Origin: Methylomonas sp.
Lineage (GTDB): Bacteria; Pseudomonadota; Gammaproteobacteria; Methylococcales; Methylomonadaceae
Direction: 5' to 3'
DNA length: 21,479 nucleotides
Assembly (NCBI GenBank): GCA_026988195.1
Contig: JALSLS010000130.1
Location: 1 to 21,479, forward strand
Shown here one piece after another: positions 7,292 through 14,449 of the stretch (positions are counted from its first letter, which is position 1; the number at the start of each line of letters is the position of its first letter). The translations under genes and the position numbers were made by a program. The notes below the pieces were generated by a model. That model made no database searches and had not been told where the DNA came from. It saw nothing but the letters and a program-made list of their open reading frames with translations.

Positions 7292-8356
7292 ATGGAAAAT
7301 AATCATAGTACTTATCCCCGTATTATTGGGCTTGGTACTTCTAATCCTAGTACTTGCTACAGCCAGACTTCTGTGGCAGAGATGTTTGGGCATAATTCCC
7401 CGAGGATTAGAAAGCTTTTTGAAAATTCACATATAAAAACCCGTTACCTTTATTTGCCCAAACCAGACGAAGACGGTTTGATACAGCAAGAGGACAGTTT
7501 TACCTTGCAGAAAAAACATCTGGAAGGAACGGTTGAAATGGGTAGCGATGCTATTGGCATATGTCTAGCAGAGAGAGGGCTGGAAATTAAGGATATTGAT
7601 TTCCTTGTCTGTGTTTCGAGTACTGGGTTTCTTTGTCCAGGAGTTTCTGCCTATATCAAAAAGGAATTAGACTTTAAGGAAAACGTAAGAAGAGTGGATA
7701 TTCTTGGGATGGGGTGTAGTGCGGGAATTAACGGCCTGAAACTGGCGACAGACTTTTGCAGTGCACATCCTACCAAAAACGCATTGGTTTTAATGACGGA
7801 AGTTTGCTCGGCTGCCTATTTTGTAGATGGCACATTGTCTACCGCTGTTGTTAACTCTCTGTTTGGTGATGGTACTGCGGCTTTGCTGGTTTCTTCCGAT
7901 AAAAATCATTTATGGTCAGATGGGCCAGAAGTAATTGATTTTGAATCAGAAACCATCTCTAGCAGCATTGATGCGATGAAATACAACATAGTCGATGGGA
8001 TGATGTCATTTTATCTCGATAGAGATATTCCCTATGTCATTGGTTCATCTATTCACAAACCGATAGAACGGATATTGGAGCGCAATGACTTGGAGGTTAG
8101 AGATATAGACCATTGGATTATCCATTCTGGAGGTAAAAAAGTTATAGACAGTATCAAGTACAACATAAATATTACCAATCATGATGTGCGTCATACACTC
8201 GATGTTTTACGCGACCATGGCAACATGTCTTCGTGCTCCTTCATGTTCAGTTATAACCGATTGCGCCAGGAAAATATTGTCAAAGAAGGTAACTATGGTC
8301 TAGCCGTTACTATGGGACCAGGTGTGGCAATTGAAACAGCGTTACTTCGTTGGTAA
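7292..8356 (+). CDS. dpgA: Type III polyketide synthase, DpgA-like (3,5-dihydroxyphenylacetyl-CoA synthase)
   Basis: A 354-residue chalcone-synthase-fold enzyme with Cys142 (LGMGCSAGING), His278 (WIIHSGGKKVID) and Asn311 (DHGNMSS) as the full catalytic triad. Several blocks are what I recall from DpgA proteins: EVCSAAYFVDGT, TAVVNSLFGDG, IHSGGKKVIDS, HDVRHTLDVLRD and FSYNRL. DpgA joins four malonyl-CoA units and cyclises them to the 3,5-dihydroxyphenylacetyl skeleton. The flanking crotonases at 6503 and 8399 fit DpgD and DpgB roles. I chose the ATG at 7292, with AAAAGG 8 bases upstream; a GTG at 7274 with GGAG 10 bases upstream would add six residues and is equally possible. No DpgC-type dioxygenase is present, so the product is probably not diverted to dihydroxyphenylglycine. 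Confidence 0.88.
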   Translation: MENNHSTYPRIIGLGTSNPSTCYSQTSVAEMFGHNSPRIRKLFENSHIKTRYLYLPKPDEDGLIQQEDSFTLQKKHLEGTVEMGSDAIGICLAERGLEIKDIDFLVCVSSTGFLCPGVSAYIKKELDFKENVRRVDILGMGCSAGINGLKLATDFCSAHPTKNALVLMTEVCSAAYFVDGTLSTAVVNSLFGDGTAALLVSSDKNHLWSDGPEVIDFESETISSSIDAMKYNIVDGMMSFYLDRDIPYVIGSSIHKPIERILERNDLEVRDIDHWIIHSGGKKVIDSIKYNINITNHDVRHTLDVLRDHGNMSSCSFMFSYNRLRQENIVKEGNYGLAVTMGPGVAIETALLRW

Positions 8357-8398
8357 CCACTAGACATCGCAGAACTAAATAAATTAAGGATTATTAGA

Positions 8399-9094
8399 AT
8401 GACATACAAAACTTTGAAATTGATCGAACAGGATGATATGGCACAGATTACATTTGATCAGCCTAATCTGGATGTTGAAATGATTGCTGAATTGAAACAG
8501 GTGCTTGAATATCTTGAGGATGAATCAAATTCACATTTTTTACTGCTGCGGGGACAAAATGGTGTTTTCTGTAATGGATTAAAGTTTGACAATATAGAAG
8601 AAGCCATATTGGTAGATATTAACCGATGGGAAAAAGTGGTCAAAATGGTTCAAAATATTAATAAACTGACGGTCGCTGTTATTGATGGAATCTGTTCGGG
8701 TGCCGGCATTCATCTAGCACTTGCCTGTGATTTAAGAATTGCTTCGGATTCAAGCGTTTTTTCCCATAACGAACTTTCTGTCGGTTTTTTACCAGGTAGT
8801 ACTGTTATGCAACTTGGAAAGTATTGTGGTCTCGGGCGTACCATGGAATTACTACAGACAGGGGCATCATATTCAGCCATGCAAGCCGTGGAGATGGGGA
8901 TAATAAATTATTGTGCCAGTGACGTTCAGAAAGAAACCTATAAGCGAATTAATCAATATTCACAATTTAACCCCAAGCTACACCACTTGACAAGAAGGCT
9001 GGTAAGGGAAGCGTTTGAAATGTCAGATAGTGATTTTCTGGGTTGCTGTCAGGCTGCCCAACATCAAGCAATTATTAGTCATCAATCGAAATAG
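8399..9094 (+). CDS. Divergent crotonase-fold protein 4, DpgB-like
   Basis: A 231-residue crotonase-fold protein with oxyanion segments FCNGLKF (57-63) and GICSGAGIH (97-105). The first catalytic Glu is replaced by His105, while Glu125 (HNELSVGFLPG) is kept at the expected 20-residue spacing. The short length, divergent active site and position right after the type III PKS suggest the DpgB role, an accessory that stimulates DpgA, rather than a normal hydratase. TAAGGA precedes the ATG; the gap to the PKS gene is 42 bp. Assignment to DpgB is by context and size. It could instead be a hydratase with altered chemistry. Confidence 0.7.
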   Translation: MTYKTLKLIEQDDMAQITFDQPNLDVEMIAELKQVLEYLEDESNSHFLLLRGQNGVFCNGLKFDNIEEAILVDINRWEKVVKMVQNINKLTVAVIDGICSGAGIHLALACDLRIASDSSVFSHNELSVGFLPGSTVMQLGKYCGLGRTMELLQTGASYSAMQAVEMGIINYCASDVQKETYKRINQYSQFNPKLHHLTRRLVREAFEMSDSDFLGCCQAAQHQAIISHQSK

Positions 9095-9156
9095 TAGACG
9101 TATTGATAGCGTGGTTAGGTAAATATATCTTTAAAACGAAAAAGAGTATAAATGTT

Positions 9157-9543
9157 ATGTCTGATTATTTGATTAGAGTGGAATTTGAAGATGTTGATAG
9201 TTATAAAATTGCGCATCATACAAAACTGCTCGCCTATCTGGAGAGGGCCAGAACCCATTATTTTCGAAATATGGGTATCTCCCTCGGAGAACTTCCTTTT
9301 GCAGTATTAGTTCAACAAGTTTCAATGCGATTTATTAGTTCAGCAAAATTATTTGATGAAGTAACTGTTAGTGCTGCCATCAAATCCTGTGAGTCCTATA
9401 AATTCGTGGTTGAACAAAAAATAATGCGCGGTTCGGAGTTACTTGTAAAAGCACAGGTTACCCATGCACTGCAGGATTTTAACAATTCAGAAGTTGTTGC
9501 AGTACCCGATACTTTTTTTGAATTGATGAAACTTCATAAGTAA
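9157..9543 (+). CDS. Hot-dog-fold acyl-CoA/acyl-ACP thioesterase (YbgC/FadM-like)
   Basis: A 128-residue 4-hydroxybenzoyl-CoA-thioesterase-type protein. The N-terminal signature VEFEDVDSYKIAHHTKLLAYLERAR matches the family pattern, with Asp14 at the catalytic Asp position and LERAR beginning the central helix. Single-domain hot-dog thioesterases of this size release free acids from CoA or ACP. Here it may offload the finished chain or the aryl acid made by the DpgA-like enzyme. I chose the ATG at 9157, which gives the normal family length. A TTG at 9103 would add 18 residues lacking family similarity. Its stop overlaps the next ATG by one base (TAATG). Confidence 0.82.
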   Translation: MSDYLIRVEFEDVDSYKIAHHTKLLAYLERARTHYFRNMGISLGELPFAVLVQQVSMRFISSAKLFDEVTVSAAIKSCESYKFVVEQKIMRGSELLVKAQVTHALQDFNNSEVVAVPDTFFELMKLHK

Positions 9544-10244
9544 TGATTACTTGTGGCATTGATATTGAATCGTATGACAGAGTGAAAAGATTGTATAAAC
9601 GGTACATTATGCCACTCGGATTATTTTCTGAGTGTGAACAGAAACACATAAATTCCTACCAGAGTGCTACTTATGCTTTTACAGCAAAAGAAGCTATTTT
9701 AAAAGCCTTTGGTTCAGGGTGGTTTAATTCAGAGATTGAACCCCATGATATTCAGTTGGAATTTAATGACCATGATATACCAGTTGATGCTGGTTTTTCT
9801 GGAAAGGCAGGGGATCTTTTCAAGGAAATAGGTTCTCCCTTCACATCACTTGTATTTCATCAACTGGGTGGTGATATTTTAGCCACCTATACAATGTCTG
9901 ACTCTTTTGTTGGTTCTCTTGATGCAGGTCTTGTTGCCATAAGTCGCCCTAATTTAAGCGTTGTTAATGTTTATACCATGCAAGCGATTCATACAGAAAA
10001 AACAATGGGTATGAGTGCCTGCTCTACAAGAAGTTTAGGTGAATTAGCTATCAATCTCGCTATTCAGGAATGCTGTGATGTTAAAACAGGGGCATACGAG
10101 TCTGGGCGTGTGGGGAAAAATAAAGATGGAGCACCACACTGGGATTTTTATTCTGGACACGACGAGCATGATAATAATAAAGAAATTGCTATTTCTATAA
10201 CACATAACAAACAACATATTTGTGGCATTGCACTTGGTAAGTAG
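9543..10244 (+). CDS. 4'-phosphopantetheinyl transferase with unusual domain order
   Basis: A 233-residue PPTase-like protein. The N-terminal half has GIDIE (5-9, Mg-binding Asp7/Glu9), LFSECE (27-32) and FTAKEAILKAFGSGW (46-60, Glu50/Lys54), the hallmarks of AcpS/Sfp enzymes. The C-terminal half has no such motifs but ends with DGAPHWDF and ISITHNKQHICGIALG, which resemble the substrate-side SH motif that Sfp-type enzymes carry in their N-terminal half. The two pseudo-repeats thus appear in reverse order relative to Sfp. It most likely converts the ACP at 3140 to its holo form. It is translationally coupled to the thioesterase gene by a TAATG overlap. Confidence 0.8.
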   Translation: MITCGIDIESYDRVKRLYKRYIMPLGLFSECEQKHINSYQSATYAFTAKEAILKAFGSGWFNSEIEPHDIQLEFNDHDIPVDAGFSGKAGDLFKEIGSPFTSLVFHQLGGDILATYTMSDSFVGSLDAGLVAISRPNLSVVNVYTMQAIHTEKTMGMSACSTRSLGELAINLAIQECCDVKTGAYESGRVGKNKDGAPHWDFYSGHDEHDNNKEIAISITHNKQHICGIALGK

Positions 10245-10278
10245 ATGTTACAAACATAGCTATATAAAGGAGTTTCAA

Positions 10279-11151
10279 TTGAGACAGCCAAAGAAAGTTT
10301 TAGTCTTATATTACTCTCAGACTGAAAAGACCAAAGATGTTATAGATTATATTATTGATCCATTGCGTGATAAGGATGATATATCAATAGAAGAGGTTTT
10401 AATTGAACCAGTAAATCCCTTTCCGTTCCCATGGCCAAAAGTTTATTTTTTCAGCATATTTCCAGAGTGCGTTTATGAAGTGCCAGTTGAGATAAAGGAA
10501 CCAGTCTTTAAAGAAAATAAATACGATCTTATCGTTATTGGTGGACAAGTCTGGTTTTTATCTTTATCAATACCACTAGTTTCATTTTTTATGCATAAGA
10601 AAAGCAAAATAATAAATAATACAAAAGTAATTACGATTTTAAATTGTCGAAAGATGTGGATACATACACAAAAACGTATGGAGGAATTTATTAGTCTAGC
10701 AGGAGGGACTTTAGTAGATAAAGTCCTGATTACTGCGCAGGGAGAACAAATGCAGACACTCACTGCTACAAAAGATAACCTATTTAAAAGCAATGGTGAT
10801 TGTGACAAGAAGTGGGAAGTATCACCAACGGCGCTGAAACAACTCAAGCAACAAGGGAAAGATTTATTGGATGCACTCCAGTCAAACAAGTTGTCTGAAG
10901 AGGGTGTATTTACGACTAAATCAACTGCTTTTAATAACACTGATTTTGACCACCCTGAGATGGTTGCCCGCAAAAAATTTCTTCAGATAGGAGGAGTAAT
11001 AAAACGTTTGTCAAAATCTAAATCCTATTTCAGATATTTTCTTACCATTATTTTTCTTTTCTTTTTCTTTATCATGGTTTTCATTGGATTACCACTATGG
11101 CCGCTTGTGAAGCGTTTAAAAGATAAAAAAAAATCGGGTACTGCAGTCTAG
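10279..11151 (+). CDS. darA: DarA-like flavodoxin-fold protein (dialkylresorcinol-type cyclase/aromatase) with C-terminal membrane helix
   Basis: A 290-residue protein with the flavodoxin-like start KKVLVLYYSQTEKTKDV (5-21), then PFPFPWPKVYFFSIFPE (47-63), YDLIVIGGQVWFLSLSIPL (82-100) and ITILNCRKMWIHTQ (118-131). These blocks are characteristic of DarA, the partner of DarB in dialkylresorcinol and flexirubin biosynthesis. There DarA is thought to complete cyclisation and aromatisation of the condensed beta-keto product. A hydrophobic helix at 254-275 followed by basic residues predicts inner-membrane anchoring with the catalytic domain in the cytoplasm. The start is TTG at 10279, fixed by a strong AAAGGAG (10266-10272) six bases upstream and by alignment of the flavodoxin strand. 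The gene follows the PPTase by 34 bp. Confidence 0.82.
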   Translation: MRQPKKVLVLYYSQTEKTKDVIDYIIDPLRDKDDISIEEVLIEPVNPFPFPWPKVYFFSIFPECVYEVPVEIKEPVFKENKYDLIVIGGQVWFLSLSIPLVSFFMHKKSKIINNTKVITILNCRKMWIHTQKRMEEFISLAGGTLVDKVLITAQGEQMQTLTATKDNLFKSNGDCDKKWEVSPTALKQLKQQGKDLLDALQSNKLSEEGVFTTKSTAFNNTDFDHPEMVARKKFLQIGGVIKRLSKSKSYFRYFLTIIFLFFFFIMVFIGLPLWPLVKRLKDKKKSGTAV

Positions 11152-11175
11152 ATTCAAAAAAAATAAGGAGTTCAC

Positions 11176-13173
11176 ATGTTACATCTGATTAAGTCGTTGC
11201 GCATCAAATCACAGCAAGTATTATATAAAGTGGCAAGTGTTTTCTCATCTTCAGTACATCCAGTTTATGCCTCTGTTTTATGTTTTCTTTTTGCTATTAT
11301 ATATGTCTCACCACTGTTTGCTTCTGATGAATCCATTAGTATATATAAAGAAAAATGTGCTTATTGTCATGGAGATACTGGTGATGGACGTGGTTCTTCC
11401 ATCCACAGTTTACAAGTCAAACCAACTGACTTTACAAAGGGTGTTTACAAATACCGTACAACTGCATGGGGAAAGTTTCCAACAAACAATGATATTGAGA
11501 GGTCAATAAGTTATGGTCTGAAAGGCACTTCTATGCCTGCTTATAAGGATTTATTGACTAGTCAGGAAATTAAGAACCTGTCTAAGTATGTTAAAGGCCT
11601 ATCAAATAATAAGAACGGAACTCTATCTGTTCCAGTTCAGGTTCCGTCAAGCTTTAAAGATGCTAATGTTGGTAATGGTAAAAACTTATACAGTAAAATG
11701 GGGTGCATACAATGCCATGGAAAAAAACTAGATGGGCTCGAAGATCGTCTTGCTATTATAAATACAGGAAGAAACCTGCCTGGGCGAAGTGACCGAGTAC
11801 CTGCAAGAGATTTAACCGACTACAGGAATTATCGTAGAGGGTCGTCAATGGTTGATCTTTATACCTCAATATATACTGGGCTCAATGGAACCCTTATGAC
11901 AGGTTACGGTTCTGTTTTATCAAAACAGGAAATCATTGATGTTGCAGCATACCTGACTCATACTTTTCAAGAGGCAGAAAAAACCCGTTGGTTATCTCCT
12001 GACAAAGAAAACAGGGTTGCTCGTGGAGATTATCTTCTTGGTGCTGGAGTCTGTGAATTATGTCATACCACAATGAACAAAAAAACTAACTTTATTGAGG
12101 AACTTTCATATTCAGGAGGCATGAAAGTTTTTTCTCAAGATGGAATAGTTTATTCGCGAAATATTACTTCTGATAAACTATCTGGAATTGGCCAACTAAG
12201 TAATGATAAGCTAAAAAAGGCTATAAAGTTGGGTGTATCCCCTAACGATGGGGGGGTGCTCTATCCTTTTTCCATGCCTTGGATATTCTACCATACTATG
12301 ACGGATGGTGATGCTGAGGCAATATCATCAGCATTAAAAAGAATTCCTCCTATCTATAATAAGATATTGCCTGCTGAACCTTCTTCTTTTGGCTCTAGCT
12401 TCTTGGATAAAGCAAAAGTTATGTTGAGTTTGAAGAACCGCCTTTTAGTTTTCTCAGAGGGAAACTACGGAGAAAAGGATCCTGAAAAGGGGGGAACTAT
12501 CCCCGATAGTTCTGAAGATAGGCTTTGGAGTATTAATCCTCCTATAGGCATTGTTTCTGCTAGGGATACCATAGAAAAGTCTGGATTTAAACTTCCATTA
12601 GTAGAGATAACAGGTTCACCTCAGGAGGATGCTAAAATTCGACATGGACGGTATATGGTATCTATTACTCCTTGTGCATTATGTCATACGCCGACAGTTG
12701 GTAAAGTAAGACTTCGATCAGGGAAGAGTTTATCAGGAGGAATCAAAGTTTCACTGAATACTTTCAATACAGTTTATTCTTCAAACCTTACCTCCGACTT
12801 TGAAACAGGTTTAGGAAGTTGGAGTGACACTGAAATAAGAAGAGCTTTAAGAAGTGGAATAAAAAAAGATGGTTCATTGATGCATTATATGGCTATGCCA
12901 TGGGCTATGTTTGCAAATATGACTGAAGCAGATACCGAAGCTATTATTGCCTATTTAAGAACACTTCCAGCAGTTAATAAGAAATTACCTGAAAGCAGGC
13001 CAACAACTCTTAAGGATTATTCGCTTTCTGATGGGGATTTTGGAATCAAGACATCTGTTCAAAAACTAATGGGTTACTGGGTGTGGCTTGTATTGATTAT
13101 ACCTATATTCATATTAACATACATGATTCACCGCAAAAGACATGGGAGAGGCCTTATTCAAAGAAAAAGATAG
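11176..13173 (+). CDS. Membrane-anchored tetraheme cytochrome c
   Basis: A 665-residue secreted protein with a hydrophobic signal or anchor segment at about 31-49 and four heme c motifs: CAYCH (61-65), CIQCH (177-181), CELCH (293-297) and CALCH (500-504). Candidate axial Met ligands follow in each domain: GTSMPAY, TLMTGY, FSMPW and MAMPW. Domains 3 and 4 resemble each other and alcohol-dehydrogenase-type cytochrome c units. A C-terminal helix (about 638-655) followed by basic residues anchors it in the inner membrane, with the hemes in the periplasm. The AAGGAG site is strong and the gap to the previous gene is 24 bp. Its place inside the operon suggests electron transfer linked to oxidation of the product, but no catalytic dehydrogenase partner is visible. 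Confidence 0.85.
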   Translation: MLHLIKSLRIKSQQVLYKVASVFSSSVHPVYASVLCFLFAIIYVSPLFASDESISIYKEKCAYCHGDTGDGRGSSIHSLQVKPTDFTKGVYKYRTTAWGKFPTNNDIERSISYGLKGTSMPAYKDLLTSQEIKNLSKYVKGLSNNKNGTLSVPVQVPSSFKDANVGNGKNLYSKMGCIQCHGKKLDGLEDRLAIINTGRNLPGRSDRVPARDLTDYRNYRRGSSMVDLYTSIYTGLNGTLMTGYGSVLSKQEIIDVAAYLTHTFQEAEKTRWLSPDKENRVARGDYLLGAGVCELCHTTMNKKTNFIEELSYSGGMKVFSQDGIVYSRNITSDKLSGIGQLSNDKLKKAIKLGVSPNDGGVLYPFSMPWIFYHTMTDGDAEAISSALKRIPPIYNKILPAEPSSFGSSFLDKAKVMLSLKNRLLVFSEGNYGEKDPEKGGTIPDSSEDRLWSINPPIGIVSARDTIEKSGFKLPLVEITGSPQEDAKIRHGRYMVSITPCALCHTPTVGKVRLRSGKSLSGGIKVSLNTFNTVYSSNLTSDFETGLGSWSDTEIRRALRSGIKKDGSLMHYMAMPWAMFANMTEADTEAIIAYLRTLPAVNKKLPESRPTTLKDYSLSDGDFGIKTSVQKLMGYWVWLVLIIPIFILTYMIHRKRHGRGLIQRKR

Positions 13174-13212
13174 TATTTACTATATGTATAGTTAATTACT
13201 AGGTAGTAAATA
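13174..13212. repeat. Inverted repeat in the cytochrome-methyltransferase gap
   Basis: TATTTACTA (13174-13182) and TAGTAAATA (13204-13212) are perfect 9-base inverted arms with a 21-base loop. The loop contains the near-palindrome TAGTTAATTACTA (13189-13201). The AT-rich arms and lack of a T-run make a strong intrinsic terminator unlikely; a regulator site or a processing hairpin fits better. The 85-bp gap is one of the two longest within the operon. Confidence 0.35.
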
Positions 13213-13258
13213 AGGATATAACGACTCATATTATTTTTAAGCAGAGGAAGCACTCCAT

Positions 13259-14374
13259 ATGTTAAATAACATTATAAAAAAAATGAAATATAATTTTGAT
13301 AAAAAACTGGTCAAATTTATTTTGAAAAAGAAAATCTATCAAAAAAGAGACCCTGATCTACATCAATTTATATTGATGTTTGGATCACTTGTTTTTCAGT
13401 TATATAGAAGCGGAATGGTGCTTGGTTTATATGATTTACTAGATAAAGAGGAAGGATTAAAATTTGAAGAGCTTTCTCAAAAGCTGCAAATTGAGAATTA
13501 CCCCTTAAAGGTTTTATTGAACAGCCTTGAGTTTTTACAGGTAATATTGAAAATTGGAGAAAAATATTATAACAATCCTACCATAACTTTTTCTGCCTTG
13601 AAAAAACATAATAAGTTATTCTCCATGAATTCAACCATCGAATATTTTAATATGGTTGTTGATCCAACTTTTACAGAATTACCCACTTCTATAAAAGAAA
13701 ATAAGCCAATGGGTTTATATAAAGTTTATGGCGAAGATTGTAATAGCTTCTATGAAGAAATATCAAATGACCCTACAAAGGTTGAATATTTTTCAACCTT
13801 TATGCAAGGGTTTACTAATGTCAACACAGACGAAGTAACATCTGAATCTATCTTTGGTAAATGCAAAAATATACTTGATGTTGGAGGGAATAAGGGAGTT
13901 ATATCAGTTGCCCTAGCTAAAAAACATCCAAAACTAAAAGCAACTGTATTTGATTACCCTGAAGTAATAAAGCTGGCACAACAAAGATTTGAGAAGCATA
14001 ATTTATCCAATAGACTCAGTGTCCTTAGTGGAAATGCTCTAGAATCGATACCTGCTGGTTATGACTGCATGACAATGTTTCACTTTATAGATATTTTTTC
14101 TCCGGAACAAAATAAGATAATTCTAAAAAATATTTATGATGCTCTTCCTGACAAAGGGATTGTATGTATTTTTACTCCCATTACATACTTAAACAAACGG
14201 TGTGTTAATGACTTAATGGGAAGCTATTTTCTAAATTTAGCAAATGGGAAAGGTGAGTTTTATAATGTAGAAGAAATTAAACATTGGTTAGGATCAACAA
14301 AATTTAGCATTATAGAAGAAAAGTACTTCACATTTAATGAAGTATTTCTGGTTGCACAAAAAAATATAAGCTAG
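13259..14374 (+). CDS. SAM-dependent O-methyltransferase (methyltransferase_2 type)
   Basis: A 371-residue two-domain methyltransferase. Residues about 30-125 resemble the winged-helix dimerisation domain of small-molecule O-methyltransferases (LVFQLYRSGMVLGLYDLL). The Rossmann domain has motif I ILDVGGNKG (205-213), an acidic VFDYPEV (230-236) and FHFIDIFSPEQNKIIL (about 274-289), where family members usually have H-x-W/x-D. Enzymes of this class methylate phenolic hydroxyls of polyketides, which fits a resorcinol product of this operon. GAGGAAG (13244-13250) precedes the ATG. The gene is clearly more AT-rich than the KS-HCDH block. Activity on a carboxyl, amine or carbon cannot be excluded. 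Confidence 0.8.
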   Translation: MLNNIIKKMKYNFDKKLVKFILKKKIYQKRDPDLHQFILMFGSLVFQLYRSGMVLGLYDLLDKEEGLKFEELSQKLQIENYPLKVLLNSLEFLQVILKIGEKYYNNPTITFSALKKHNKLFSMNSTIEYFNMVVDPTFTELPTSIKENKPMGLYKVYGEDCNSFYEEISNDPTKVEYFSTFMQGFTNVNTDEVTSESIFGKCKNILDVGGNKGVISVALAKKHPKLKATVFDYPEVIKLAQQRFEKHNLSNRLSVLSGNALESIPAGYDCMTMFHFIDIFSPEQNKIILKNIYDALPDKGIVCIFTPITYLNKRCVNDLMGSYFLNLANGKGEFYNVEEIKHWLGSTKFSIIEEKYFTFNEVFLVAQKNIS

Positions 14375-14449
14375 GACAAGAGGTATAGGAGAGCAGGATA
14401 TAAATAATTATTGTAGATATTTCATTAACTATTGAAAGGAAAATTAAAA

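Noticed and set aside
285..9094. HMG-CoA-synthase beta-branching cassette (ACP, decarboxylase KS, HMGS, two crotonases)
   Set aside because: The KS keeps its active Cys rather than Ser, the KAS III-like protein is closer to DarB than to HMG-CoA synthase, and there is no modular PKS in the window for the cassette to act on.
10222..10278. Upstream extension of the DarA-like protein overlapping the PPTase gene
   Set aside because: The strong AAAGGAG six bases before the TTG at 10279 and the flavodoxin strand position favour the shorter protein; the extra 19 residues show no family similarity.
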